Positions 44,535-53,713 of a stretch of 64,000 nt of DNA are shown here, piece by piece. Location: positions 84,225-148,224 of the forward strand of contig CAZOZO010000001.1 of assembly GCA_964584315.1 (NCBI GenBank), read 5' to 3'. The DNA comes from CAXXOK01 sp964584315 (GTDB lineage Bacteria; Bacillota; Clostridia; Christensenellales; Aristaeellaceae). Positions within the stretch are counted from its first letter, which is position 1; each line of letters starts with the position of its first letter. The notes beneath the pieces are model-generated. The model did no database searches. It saw nothing but the letters and a program-made list of their open reading frames with translations, and was not told the origin of the DNA. The position numbers and the translations under genes were made by a program.

Positions 44535-45605
44535 CTATGCCAGCGGCATAAAGCGTTCGGCAATGGCCCTGATCTCCGCCTCGATCTGGAAGAACGCATC
44601 CACCAGCTCCGGGTCGAAGTGCTTGCCGCGCTCGCCGCCAATGATGTCAAGCGCCGTCTCGTGGCTGAAGGCGGGTTTGTATACGCGCTGGCTGACCAGC
44701 GCATCGTACACGTCGATGATGGCCATCAGCCTGCCTGCCAGCGGGATCGCCTTGCCCACGAGCCTGGCAGGGTAGCCGCTGCCGTCGAATTTCTCATGAT
44801 GCGTGCCCACGATCTCCAGCGCCGTGCAGATGAAGGAGAGCTGCGTGCCCTCGTGCCCAGCCAGCCGCAGGGCCTCTACGCCGTAGGTGGTGTGTTTTTT
44901 CATGATCTCGAACTCTTCCGGCGTCAGCTTGCCCGGCTTGAGCAGGATATGATCCGGGATGCCAACCTTGCCGATATCGTGCAGCGGCGCGGTGCTGAAA
45001 AGCTCGCTGATGTAGGCGTCGGTCAGCATGGTGCTGTAGGGTTCCATGCCGCGCAGGTGCTCGCACATGGCCTTCATCATCCACTGGGTGCGGCGGGTGT
45101 GGTTGCTGGATTCGATATCCCGCACCTCCAGCAGCCCCACCAAAGCCTGTATGGTCACGTCACGGGTCAGGTTCAGCTCGCGCGTGCGCTCCTGCACAGC
45201 GTTTTCCAGGATCACGTTGTGCTGCTCCAGCGCCTTCTGCGTTCTCTTGAGGCTGCTGTGCAGCTCGATGCGCTTGAGCAGGGAGCGCAGGTTCAGCGGT
45301 TTGCGGATGTAATCCACTGCGCCCAGCTCAAGACCCTTGATCTCGTTGTCGATCTCGTCATAATTGGTCAGGATCAGGGTGGCGATGCCGTGGTAGCGCG
45401 GGTCGTCGCGGATGGCGGCCAACACCTCAAAGCCGTTCATGCGCGGCATGTTGATATCCAGAATCATGATATCGATGTCATTTTCGCGCGCAAGCACCTC
45501 CATCGCCTCCACCCCGTCGGCGGCGGTGCGCAGGTCGTAATCCTTGAGCATGTTGCGCAGCATCATCGAATCCGTCATGGAATCGTCGACGATCAACAGT
45601 TTCAT
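44535..45605 (-). CDS. Response regulator with HD-GYP c-di-GMP phosphodiesterase domain
   Basis: This 356-residue RpfG-like protein has a receiver (1-120) with Asp7-Asp8 and phospho-Asp50 in IMILDINMP. A short helical linker is followed by the HD-GYP domain (about 150-350), with HD at His209-Asp210 in PLHDIGKVGIPD and the GYP signature in HHEKFDGSGYP (about 269-279). Such enzymes break c-di-GMP to pGpG or GMP when phosphorylated. The gene is between the binding lipoprotein and the hybrid kinase, all on one strand with short gaps. I infer that the kinase phosphorylates it through its HPt domain. Confidence 0.95.
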   Translation of the reverse strand: MKLLIVDDSMTDSMMLRNMLKDYDLRTAADGVEAMEVLARENDIDIMILDINMPRMNGFEVLAAIRDDPRYHGIATLILTNYDEIDNEIKGLELGAVDYIRKPLNLRSLLKRIELHSSLKRTQKALEQHNVILENAVQERTRELNLTRDVTIQALVGLLEVRDIESSNHTRRTQWMMKAMCEHLRGMEPYSTMLTDAYISELFSTAPLHDIGKVGIPDHILLKPGKLTPEEFEIMKKHTTYGVEALRLAGHEGTQLSFICTALEIVGTHHEKFDGSGYPARLVGKAIPLAGRLMAIIDVYDALVSQRVYKPAFSHETALDIIGGERGKHFDPELVDAFFQIEAEIRAIAERFMPLA

Positions 45606-45644
45606 CCAATGTCACCCTGCCTTCATCATCTGGTTTACGGTGCG

Positions 45645-46967
45645 TCAATCGTTGTGCAGGATACGGTTTCCCTCCGTTTCAATCATCGCCAGAAAGGCTT
45701 CCGTGGTCAGTTCGCCGGTCATCACCCGGTGCAGCCCGGGGGCGTAGTAATCGTCCTTGACCACCTGCCACGCGGGCACGGGCACATCCACGCTGGGGTT
45801 CTGGAAGCCCTCGATGAACTTGATATAGGATGGATAGGCGCGGAATGCATCAACGGCGGACATATCGCCGCGGATGGGCGTTCGGAAGGGATAGTAGGCA
45901 TCGTGTTCCGGGCTGTATTCGCCAAGTAAAATCTGTCCCTGCGCCTTGGGGGAGATCAGGTAGCGGATTAGGTCGAGTGCCTGCGCACGCAAGGACTCGT
46001 CCAAACCCGCGGGCACGGCCAGCATCATGGGACCTACCTCCGCGCAAAGGCCGATATCCTTGAGCGAGATGACCCCCACCTCAAAGGGCTCCCCGTTTTT
46101 CTGGATGTCCGTGACACCCCAAATGCCCTGGATCTCAAAGGCGACCTGCTGGTTGCGGAAGTGATCCATCACCTCCACGCCGGTATCCGTAAGCCAGGTC
46201 GGCTGTGCGTGCGCGCCCAGAACGTTCTTGTAGAAATCGATCGCTGAACGGCTTGCCTCGCTGTTGATGGTAACAGTGGCGCCGTCTTTGCTCACCAGCG
46301 AGCCGCCAAAGCCGTAGATGCACTGGTTCACCATCCACGAGATGTCGTTGCCCTCCGCGCCGACCAGTCCGAAACCCTTGGCGCCTGTGTTGGCTTCCAC
46401 CTGTGCCATGGCGCGCACCAGCGCATCACGGCTTTTGATGGACGAGGCATCGACGCCCGCCTGTGAAAGCAGCGACTCGTTGTACAGCAGGCACATCGCG
46501 TGCCCCAGCCACGGGATGCCGTAGGTCGCGCTGCCCACGCCCCCCAGCGCCCACACCTGCGGATAAAAGGCCGCACGCTCCGCCTCGAATGCCGCGTCAA
46601 GATCCAGCAGCGCACCCTTCATGCCAAAGTACTTTACATACCGATAAGGAAGAACGCAGACGAGCGGTGCGCCGCTGTCCAGCAGCGCCTCGATGGCGTG
46701 CAGATCCTCATCGCCGCCCACCATGGTGACGGGGGCGACGCTACCCGCGTTGTAGGCATCCACGATCTTCTGGATGGCTTCGCCCCGGCCGGTGTAAGCC
46801 GCCCATGTAATGCGCAGCGATAGCCCTGCAGGGACGGCCTGCGCCGCGTCGGCACGCGGGGTGGATGCTGTTGTTTGGGCTGGCAGCTCAGGCTTTTGCG
46901 CACAGCCAAACAGGCTGAAAACCAACACGGCGGCCATCAGCAGAAGCCAGATTCTTTTCCCAATCAT
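45645..46967 (-). CDS. ABC-type extracellular solute-binding lipoprotein (sugar family)
   Basis: This 440-residue lipoprotein has a signal peptide with the lipobox SLFGC (Cys22). The family 1 sugar-binding fold is suggested by LRITWAAYTGRGEAIQKIVDAYNAG near residue 51, GIPWLGHAMCLLYNESLL, and aromatic-rich segments for ligand contact. No ABC permease or ATPase is next to it. Its neighbours are the HD-GYP regulator and the hybrid kinase, so it is more likely a sensor component presenting a ligand to the kinase's extracellular domain than an uptake protein. TTGGAGGTTTAGGG precedes the ATG. Confidence 0.9.
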   Translation of the reverse strand: MIGKRIWLLLMAAVLVFSLFGCAQKPELPAQTTASTPRADAAQAVPAGLSLRITWAAYTGRGEAIQKIVDAYNAGSVAPVTMVGGDEDLHAIEALLDSGAPLVCVLPYRYVKYFGMKGALLDLDAAFEAERAAFYPQVWALGGVGSATYGIPWLGHAMCLLYNESLLSQAGVDASSIKSRDALVRAMAQVEANTGAKGFGLVGAEGNDISWMVNQCIYGFGGSLVSKDGATVTINSEASRSAIDFYKNVLGAHAQPTWLTDTGVEVMDHFRNQQVAFEIQGIWGVTDIQKNGEPFEVGVISLKDIGLCAEVGPMMLAVPAGLDESLRAQALDLIRYLISPKAQGQILLGEYSPEHDAYYPFRTPIRGDMSAVDAFRAYPSYIKFIEGFQNPSVDVPVPAWQVVKDDYYAPGLHRVMTGELTTEAFLAMIETEGNRILHND

Positions 46968-47297
46968 CCCTAAACCTCCAACGGTGAGCTTTCACGGTCG
47001 GTCGGGTGAGAAACTTTATTCATAATTGCTTTTAAGTACGTGATCTTTAGCCTTATCATACAACAAATACGCGAGAATGGCAATCAATTCCTGATGCCGC
47101 ATGAGGCGGCACCCCTTTATGAGGCTGATTTTGCACTTGTGCGAGAAAGGGTGCGCGTGCGAGACTGGCGCTTTGGATGGCGCGCACCGCAAAAAAACGC
47201 AGGCATTGCCGGGTTGCATCGGCAAAGCCTGCGAATGATCCAGTGAAAAGGGATGACCGGAGAGCTGGCGGATGCCGGAAAACCAACCGCACAGGGC
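46968..47297. other. Intergenic region between diguanylate cyclase and lipoprotein genes
   Basis: These 330 bases hold the cyclase terminator (47191-47233) and probably the promoter of the lipoprotein-regulator-kinase operon, which I could not place exactly. One minus-strand frame of 28 codons (47102 to 47016, beginning MRHQELIAILAYLL) has AAAGGGG about 11 bases before its ATG and would encode an amphipathic helix. It could be a leader peptide, but the evidence is thin. Confidence 0.4.
47191..47233 (-). terminator. Strong terminator of the diguanylate cyclase gene
   Basis: On the minus strand, a 14-bp stem with mismatches near the middle (CGCAGGCTTTGCCG against CGGCAATGCCTGCG, 8-base loop) is followed by seven T residues. 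Confidence 0.92.
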
Positions 47298-48647
47298 TCA
47301 GGCCGATACGACCCGGTTGCGCCCCATGTTTTTGGCGCTGTACATCGCGTCGTCTGCCGTATTGATAAGCTGCTGGATGTCGTTGATATCTTTATTCGGG
47401 TACGTCGCGGTACCCAAGCTGACGGTCACTTTCACTTCCTGGTCGTTCCATTTCAAAATCGAGTCGCCCACCATGATGCGGATTCGCTCCGCAATCATCT
47501 GCGAATCGTGCTGGTTGGCTCCGGGCAGCACGCACAGGAATTCCTCTCCGCCATAGCGTATCAGCACATCGCCTTCCCGAATCGCGCCGTTGATGGTTTT
47601 GGTGATGGATACGATGATCTTGTCGCCGACGATGTGCCCGTAGGTATCGTTGACCACCTTGAAGTGGTCGATATCCAGCATGATGAGCGATAAAGAAGCG
47701 CCGGAACGGATCGAACGGCTGAACTCCTCCTGGATGCGGCTGTATCCAAACCTGCGGTTATAGATGCCCGTGAGCGAATCCAGCGCAGCCAGCCGCTGCA
47801 TCTGCTGGTGTGTGATGGCGTTGTTGAAGGCCATGGACAGGATCGGGGCACAGGCGGTGAGCATGTCGAGCGCGTCGCAGGAGAACGGCGTGATGCTCGC
47901 CAGAATGATGACCCCCAGCAGCACCTGCTTGTAGATGATGGGTTCAATGATCAACGACTGCGGGCGGTAATCCACCACCAAGCCGTCCATCACGATATCA
48001 GTGGGGTACTGCACGATGTAGCGTTCATGGGTTTTCATGGTATGCAGCACAAGCGCGTTGGTCTCCAGCAGTTTTTCGTTTTTCATGGCAAGCGTGGCCA
48101 CGGCTGTAAACTCGCCGCTGTTTTCGATCAGGATCGCCCCGCCGCTGGTGTGCGTATTCTCGATCAGGCTTTGCAGCGTGCTGTTTGCGAGCACCTCCAG
48201 CTCCAGATGCGAAGTGAGCATCTCGGAAAACTGCTGCAGGCTGCTCTGCGCCTTCAATACGCCAGACAGCGTCGTGATCAGGCGGTTGAACGATTCCGCG
48301 CTTTCGCCCAGCTCATCCTCCGAATCCACCTCGATGCGGCAGGTTTCAGGCGTGCACGTGTCACAGCCTTGCTCATGCCCCATGGCGGAGAGGATGCCCT
48401 CCACGTGCTTCATTTTGGAAGACAGCTGCTTGATGCGCGTGCCTACGGTCTTGCGCGCCAGCGCGATGTTCATGACGGCCAGCAGGATGCCCGCCCCGAT
48501 GCACGCGCCAAAGAACGCGGGCTGGAATACGATGCTGCCGGGGACCTTGAACAGTGCAACAAAAAACGGAAAAAGCACGCCAACAAAAACGCCGAGCAGG
48601 ATCATGAATATGGCCAGATCGGTAAAAATTTTCTTGGTAAGCCGCAT
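47298..48647 (-). CDS. Membrane diguanylate cyclase (GAF-like and GGDEF domains)
   Basis: This 449-residue protein makes c-di-GMP from two GTP. Two N-terminal membrane helices (about 9-31 and 38-62) enclose only a short outside loop. A HAMP-like helical part, a GAF-like sensor domain (about 140-285), and the GGDEF domain (about 290-449) follow. The active site reads RYGGEEFLCV. The inhibitory site RxxD (REGD) lies five residues before it, so product feedback is expected. It is divergent from the polysaccharide locus across a 255-bp region with a promoter facing each way, and follows the opposing HD-GYP signalling set on the same strand. Confidence 0.95.
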   Translation of the reverse strand: MRLTKKIFTDLAIFMILLGVFVGVLFPFFVALFKVPGSIVFQPAFFGACIGAGILLAVMNIALARKTVGTRIKQLSSKMKHVEGILSAMGHEQGCDTCTPETCRIEVDSEDELGESAESFNRLITTLSGVLKAQSSLQQFSEMLTSHLELEVLANSTLQSLIENTHTSGGAILIENSGEFTAVATLAMKNEKLLETNALVLHTMKTHERYIVQYPTDIVMDGLVVDYRPQSLIIEPIIYKQVLLGVIILASITPFSCDALDMLTACAPILSMAFNNAITHQQMQRLAALDSLTGIYNRRFGYSRIQEEFSRSIRSGASLSLIMLDIDHFKVVNDTYGHIVGDKIIVSITKTINGAIREGDVLIRYGGEEFLCVLPGANQHDSQMIAERIRIMVGDSILKWNDQEVKVTVSLGTATYPNKDINDIQQLINTADDAMYSAKNMGRNRVVSA

Positions 48648-48724
48648 ATCTGTACCCCTTATTTTCTTTCGGCGCCGGCAATGGGTGGCTTTCCGTACCT
48701 GTCGCCGGATGCATAATAGCTATC

Positions 48725-48752
48725 ATTTTAGACATATTCACCACTCTGTCAA
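48725..48752 (-). promoter_or_regulatory. Promoter of the diguanylate cyclase gene
   Basis: On the minus strand, TTGACA (48747-48752) and TAAAAT (48725-48730) are 16 bases apart. A small palindrome TGTC-TATT-GACA (48747-48758) overlaps the -35 and may be an operator. Confidence 0.6.
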
Positions 48753-48809
48753 TAGACAAGACATGAGGTTTGTGGCTCAAAGTGCAGGCCGGCGCGCGAC
48801 CGATGCCTA

Positions 48810-48838
48810 TTTACAGAAGTCAACTCCCTTTATATAAT
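48810..48838 (+). promoter_or_regulatory. Promoter of the polysaccharide locus
   Basis: TTTACA (48810-48815) and TATAAT (48833-48838) are 17 bases apart, pointing to the GH/HEAT gene. The leader would be about 58 bases. I looked for a c-di-GMP riboswitch in the region and did not recognise one. Confidence 0.75.
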
Positions 48839-48902
48839 GAAACGGAGGGGGATATGGCCCCGCGTGTGATCGTTGCCCAAATGTTTTTACAGGAGGCACC
48901 CT

Positions 48903-51900
48903 GTGCGCAAAGTCATAGGCGGTTTTCTTGCCATCATACTGCTGCTGGCGGGCATGCTTTGGGTCACCAAGGCATATTTCTTCTCCATCGGCTATTCGCA
49001 GCCGCTGGTCGTCAGCAGCCAGGGCGTGTCCTACACCGCCAAGGTGGAGGGCAAGGATTTTTATGTGCTGGACGCGGGCGGGCAGTGGAAAAAAACATTC
49101 CTCGCCGGTGTGGATATCGGCCTTGGCGCACCTGGATCGTTCCCGGGCGAGTTTGCCATCGGGTATGAGACCTATTTCGACTGGTTCACGCAGATCGGCG
49201 ATCTGGGCTCGAACGTCATCCGCGTGTACACGCCGCAGTCGCCTGCTTTCTACCACGCACTGTACGAGTATAACCGCGTTGCGGCCACTCCGCTGTATTT
49301 GATGCAGGGCGTGTATATGGATGAGAGCGACGTGGCGCAGTACGGCGACGTGTTCGACCCCCGCTCCATCACCATTGCGGATATGCGGCAGGATATCGTG
49401 GACTGCGTGAACATGCTGCACGGCAACGCAGTGATCGGCGCCAAGCCGGGAAAGGCTTCGGGCGTATATCAGTATGACGTCTCCAAGTATGTGATCGGCT
49501 GGATACTGGGCATCGAGTGCGAGGCGTATCTGGTGGATGGCACCAACAAGGCGCACCCCGAGATGACCAGCTTTCAGGGGCGCTTCGTCTATACCGAGAA
49601 TGCCTCGCCCTTTGAGGTCTTCATCGCGCAGATGAAGGAGCTGGCCATTGCCTACGAGACCGATCAATACCGGATGCAGCGGCCCGTGGCGTTCAGCAAC
49701 TGGGTTACTACCGACCCCCTGAAGCACGTAAACGAGCCCTACGAGACGGAGGACAGCGCCACCATTGATGTGGAGCATATCAAGTCGATGCCTGCCTTTG
49801 CGCCGGGCTTCTTTGCCTCCTACCACGTGTACCCCTACTATCCCGATTTTCTCAACTTCCCCAGCGGCGACCCGGCGGTGGACGCGGATCCGTATTACGC
49901 CTATGTGCGCTCGCTGGTGGATTTCCATGCTGTGCCCGTGCTCATCTCCGAGTTTGGCCTGCCCACCTCCCGTGGGGTAACGCACATCAACCATCTGAGC
50001 GGCCTCAACCAGGGCGGCAACAGCGAGCAGCAGCAGGCGCAGGGGCTTACGAAGATGCTGGACGACATCCACCGTGCCGGTTGCATCGGCGGCATCGTGT
50101 TTGCCTGGCATGACGAGTGGTTCAAAACCTCGTGGAACACCATGGACTTTGATGACAGCTCCGCTCGCCCCAAATGGCTCAATGTACAGTCCAGCGAGGA
50201 GAACTTTGGCCTTGTGCGCTTCTCCGCCTTCCCGTCCATCCAGATCGACGGCGACGATGCGGACTGGGCTGGTGCCAAGGCTGTGGGCGATAGCGACGCC
50301 TTGAAAGCGAACTGGGATGAGGCCTACCTCTACCTGCGGCTTGCCACGGACGATTTTGAAAACCAGACCTACTATGTGCCCATCGACACCATCGCAGACG
50401 AGGGCAACGAAGGCTATGAGGGCGCATCTTTTGCCCGCGCGGCCGATTTTGTGCTGGTGCTGGATGGCAGGCAGGACACGCGCCTGCTGGTCGACCCGTA
50501 CTATAACCCAAACTATAGACTCTACGGACGGGATACCTTCCCCAAAGAGGCGCTTGCGGACTTCACGGTCAAGGGCAGCGGTAAGTTCATCATGGTGCAG
50601 CAGGTCATCAGCAACCGGCTCCTCATGCCCAAGACCGGCCAAATCGTGCCCGTTCAGCTGTGGGATACCGGCAAAATGCGCTACGGCGTCTCCAACCCTG
50701 AGAGCCCCGCCTTTGATTCCATGGCCGATTTTTGCGCGGGGGATGGGTTCGTGGAGATACGCATCCCGTGGCTGTTGCTGAATTTCGCGGATCCGTCCTC
50801 CGGCAAGATTCTGACCGACCTGCACAAGGAGGGGCCGTTCAGCTTTGAGCGCATCCAGAGCATTTACCTGGGCGTGGGCGAGGCTGACGAATCAGCGGCC
50901 GTCTCCATGGCGCCCTACACGCTGCCCGCATGGGGTGCATTCCCCTACCAGCAGCGGCTGAAGCTGGCTTACTACGCGCTGGAGAAGGTTTTCCCGAAAT
51001 ACGCCACCTACCCGATCAGCGCGGGCGACCCGCTGGCGGAGGCGCTGCGCCTGCGCGACACGCGCCTTTTGTACGTGCGCATCGACCGTCAGATCCGCAA
51101 CACAGATCTGATCACGTTCTTCCTGGCCGTGTCGCTGCTGATGGCGCTGTACCTCTATATCCTGCTGCTGGCTATCAACCTGAACCTGAACCGCATCTTC
51201 AGGCGTCAGGAACGCGAGCGTGTCTACCTGCTGTCGTTGCTTGCATTGCCGGAAAAGAAGCTGCGCCGCAAGCTGCACATGCATTACCTGTGCACGGCCA
51301 GAGGTGCGGAGCTGCTGTGCCGCATCCTGACGGACGAATGCCCGTGGGGAAGCGATACGGCGCTTATCGAGGTGCTGCGCACAGGGCGTTACTTCGCCTG
51401 GATGAAACGTAGCCTTGCCTCGCGGGACATGATGCTGCGTATCCTGATCATCCGCCTGACGGGCCTTTTGCGCATCCGCAGTTTTGAAACGCAGATCATC
51501 CCTCTGATGCGGGCGCAGCGCGATAACCTGAACCTGCAATACGCGGGTTTTCTGGCGCTGTCGATGATGGGCAACCGCGACAGCATCGTCAAGCTCTGCG
51601 GCGACCCGGCCTTTACCAAGTCGCTCTCCTACCGCAGCCTGAAGGAGATCTTCAGCGTGTACACGGGAGACAAGCGATTTTTGTACGAGAAGCTGCTGCT
51701 CTCGCCGGATGTGTACATCCGCCGCATCGTGATCAAAAACATCGGCGAGGAAGGCTTCCGCGAATATGCCCAGGCGCTGATCCCCATGCTGGAGAGCCGG
51801 GACGACAACATGCTGTGCGACGTGATCCGCGCGCTGGGGCAGCTGCGCTGCACCGCCGCCGGAGAGCGGATCGCGATGTACATGCGCAGCGAGAACTGGA

Positions 51901-52151
51901 CGCTGCGCAACGCGGTGGTGGTGGCCCTGGCCGCCATCGATGCGGAGGCCTACCGCCCCCTGCTGATGGAGGGTCTCAAAGACAAAGAGTGGTGGGTGCG
52001 CTACAACAGCGCGCGGGAGCTGTGTGCCAACGTACCGCTGGAATCGCTGGCAGCAGCCATCCCCACGCTGAACGACCGGTTCGCGGCCGAGATACTGCGC
52101 TTCGCCATCGATGAGGCGCGCATGATGGGCAAGGGGGTGGCTAGGGTATGA
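48903..52151 (+). CDS. Membrane-spanning glycosidase-like/HEAT-repeat fusion protein of a polysaccharide locus
   Basis: This 1082-residue protein of unrecognised named family begins at a GTG with AGGAGGCACCCT before it. An N-terminal membrane helix (about 4-24) is followed by an extracellular part: a TIM-barrel glycosidase-like domain (about 60-440) with the putative catalytic Glu350 in VLISEFGLPTS and FAWHDEWFKTSW further on, then a beta-sandwich like CBM9 sugar-binding modules (about 445-690, IQIDGDDADW). A second membrane helix (about 736-760) leads into a cytosolic domain of about 320 residues built of HEAT-like helical repeats (for example LRNAVVVALAAIDAEAYRPLL). It overlaps the GT2 gene by 4 bases. 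I infer that it scaffolds the synthase inside and processes or guides the polymer outside. Confidence 0.88.
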   Translation: MRKVIGGFLAIILLLAGMLWVTKAYFFSIGYSQPLVVSSQGVSYTAKVEGKDFYVLDAGGQWKKTFLAGVDIGLGAPGSFPGEFAIGYETYFDWFTQIGDLGSNVIRVYTPQSPAFYHALYEYNRVAATPLYLMQGVYMDESDVAQYGDVFDPRSITIADMRQDIVDCVNMLHGNAVIGAKPGKASGVYQYDVSKYVIGWILGIECEAYLVDGTNKAHPEMTSFQGRFVYTENASPFEVFIAQMKELAIAYETDQYRMQRPVAFSNWVTTDPLKHVNEPYETEDSATIDVEHIKSMPAFAPGFFASYHVYPYYPDFLNFPSGDPAVDADPYYAYVRSLVDFHAVPVLISEFGLPTSRGVTHINHLSGLNQGGNSEQQQAQGLTKMLDDIHRAGCIGGIVFAWHDEWFKTSWNTMDFDDSSARPKWLNVQSSEENFGLVRFSAFPSIQIDGDDADWAGAKAVGDSDALKANWDEAYLYLRLATDDFENQTYYVPIDTIADEGNEGYEGASFARAADFVLVLDGRQDTRLLVDPYYNPNYRLYGRDTFPKEALADFTVKGSGKFIMVQQVISNRLLMPKTGQIVPVQLWDTGKMRYGVSNPESPAFDSMADFCAGDGFVEIRIPWLLLNFADPSSGKILTDLHKEGPFSFERIQSIYLGVGEADESAAVSMAPYTLPAWGAFPYQQRLKLAYYALEKVFPKYATYPISAGDPLAEALRLRDTRLLYVRIDRQIRNTDLITFFLAVSLLMALYLYILLLAINLNLNRIFRRQERERVYLLSLLALPEKKLRRKLHMHYLCTARGAELLCRILTDECPWGSDTALIEVLRTGRYFAWMKRSLASRDMMLRILIIRLTGLLRIRSFETQIIPLMRAQRDNLNLQYAGFLALSMMGNRDSIVKLCGDPAFTKSLSYRSLKEIFSVYTGDKRFLYEKLLLSPDVYIRRIVIKNIGEEGFREYAQALIPMLESRDDNMLCDVIRALGQLRCTAAGERIAMYMRSENWTLRNAVVVALAAIDAEAYRPLLMEGLKDKEWWVRYNSARELCANVPLESLAAAIPTLNDRFAAEILRFAIDEARMMGKGVARV

Positions 52152-53560
52152 GGAACGTGATCTACGCGGTGTTGATGGTCATCAACAGCCTTTCGCTGGC
52201 GTACATGATCGGCATCACGATCACGTACTTCCTGCAGCTGCTCTACTCCGGCAAGGCCCTCAACGAATATGTCAAGTACCTGCGCTTTTCGGATTACCGC
52301 CGCTACATCGATTCGGCCAACATGATCCCCGTTTCGCTGATCGTGCCCGCCTACAACGAGGAAGCGACGGTGACCGAAACGGTCAAAAACCTGCTCAAGC
52401 TCAACTACCCGGAGTATGAGATCATCGTGGTGAACGACGGCTCCAAGGACGGCACGCTGCCGCTGTTGATCGAGAAATTCAGCATGGTGCCCATCGAGCA
52501 GCCGTTCAAAAAATCGGTGGAAGCCAAACCCATCCGCGCGGTGTACCGCACGCCGCTGCATGCCAACCTGATGGTCGTGGACAAGGAAAACGGCGGCAAG
52601 GCGGACGCGCTGAACGCGGGCATCAACTTTTCCCGCTACCCGGTGGTGGTGTCGATGGATGCGGACTCGGTACTGGAGAAAGAAGCGCTGGTGCGCATCG
52701 TGTCGCCCTTTTTGCAGGACAACACGGTGGTTGCGGTGGGGGGCGTGGTGCGCATCGCCAACGGCTGCGTGATCGAAGATGGCGAGATCAAGGAGATTCG
52801 CCTGCCGCGCACAGCGCTGGGCAAACTGCAAACGGTGGAGTACTTGCGCTCGTTTTTCACGGGGCGCATCGGGGCCGCGTCCATGGGCATGCTGCTGATC
52901 ATCTCCGGCGCATTCGGCGCCTTCCGCAAGGATGCGGTCATCTCGGTGGGCGGCTACACCACGCACTGCATCGGCGAGGATATGGAGCTGGTGGTCAAGC
53001 TGCACCGCGGCCTGCGCAATGCGGGCAAGCCGTACAAGATCGACTTTCTGCCGGACCCCATCTGCTGGACGCAGCCGCCCGAAAACCTGCGCGACCTGTA
53101 CAAGCAGCGCAAGCGCTGGCAGATCGGCCTAATCAACGTGCTGATGCGCCACAAAGACATGGCTTTCAACGCCAAGTACGGCAAAGCCGGGCTTTTGATG
53201 CTGCCCTATTATTGGATCTTCGAGTTTATCGGCCCCATCTTTGAAACGATGGGTTATTTCGTGATACCGCTGTCGTGGTGGCTGGGTATCATCAGCTGGA
53301 AATTCACATTGCTGTTCTTCCTGCTGGTGGTGATGGTAGGGCTGATCCTGTCGCTGGGCGCGATATTGCAAGAGAGTTATGCCATGCGCAAGTTCCCCAA
53401 AATGAGCCAGATACTGACGCTGGCCGCCTACGCGCTGGTAGACAACTTCGGCTTTCGGCAGTTCAACACCGTGATCCGTTTCATCGGCTGCATCAAATAC
53501 CGCAGCGGTAAGAGTACGTGGGGCTCCATGAAGCGTGAAAAGTTCGTATCCAAAAAATGA
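52148..53560 (+). CDS. Processive family 2 glycosyltransferase (membrane polysaccharide synthase)
   Basis: This 470-residue enzyme has an N-terminal membrane helix (about 5-28), a GT-A catalytic domain, and about three C-terminal helices. Motifs of processive GT2 synthases are all present: IVPAYNEEATVTETV, VVNDGSKDG, MDADSVLEKEAL, GEDMELVV and QRKRW (the QxxRW box). It resembles PgaC/hyaluronan-synthase-like enzymes, which polymerise and export a beta-linked sugar chain. There is no PilZ domain. Coupling by 4-base overlap to the GH/HEAT protein suggests a complex. The sugar made cannot be told; a GH18 partner hints at N-acetylglucosamine. Confidence 0.93.
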   Translation: MRNVIYAVLMVINSLSLAYMIGITITYFLQLLYSGKALNEYVKYLRFSDYRRYIDSANMIPVSLIVPAYNEEATVTETVKNLLKLNYPEYEIIVVNDGSKDGTLPLLIEKFSMVPIEQPFKKSVEAKPIRAVYRTPLHANLMVVDKENGGKADALNAGINFSRYPVVVSMDADSVLEKEALVRIVSPFLQDNTVVAVGGVVRIANGCVIEDGEIKEIRLPRTALGKLQTVEYLRSFFTGRIGAASMGMLLIISGAFGAFRKDAVISVGGYTTHCIGEDMELVVKLHRGLRNAGKPYKIDFLPDPICWTQPPENLRDLYKQRKRWQIGLINVLMRHKDMAFNAKYGKAGLLMLPYYWIFEFIGPIFETMGYFVIPLSWWLGIISWKFTLLFFLLVVMVGLILSLGAILQESYAMRKFPKMSQILTLAAYALVDNFGFRQFNTVIRFIGCIKYRSGKSTWGSMKREKFVSKK

Positions 53561-53713
53561 CCCCGCGACGCGCAGCGGGCAGTTGCGCATCCGTTGCGGA
53601 CAGAGGCGGACGAGAGCATGGCCGCTCGCCCCATCATTCATTGGCCATAGCGGGCCGCGCAGTGCAGGCGTTCGACCGCACGCCACCCGCGCATGAGAAT
53701 TTGGGAGGTGTAT

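Noticed and set aside
48648..48902. c-di-GMP (GEMM) riboswitch in front of the polysaccharide locus
   Set aside because: The conserved tetraloop-receptor pattern and paired arms could not be found on either strand. Only promoters are visible.
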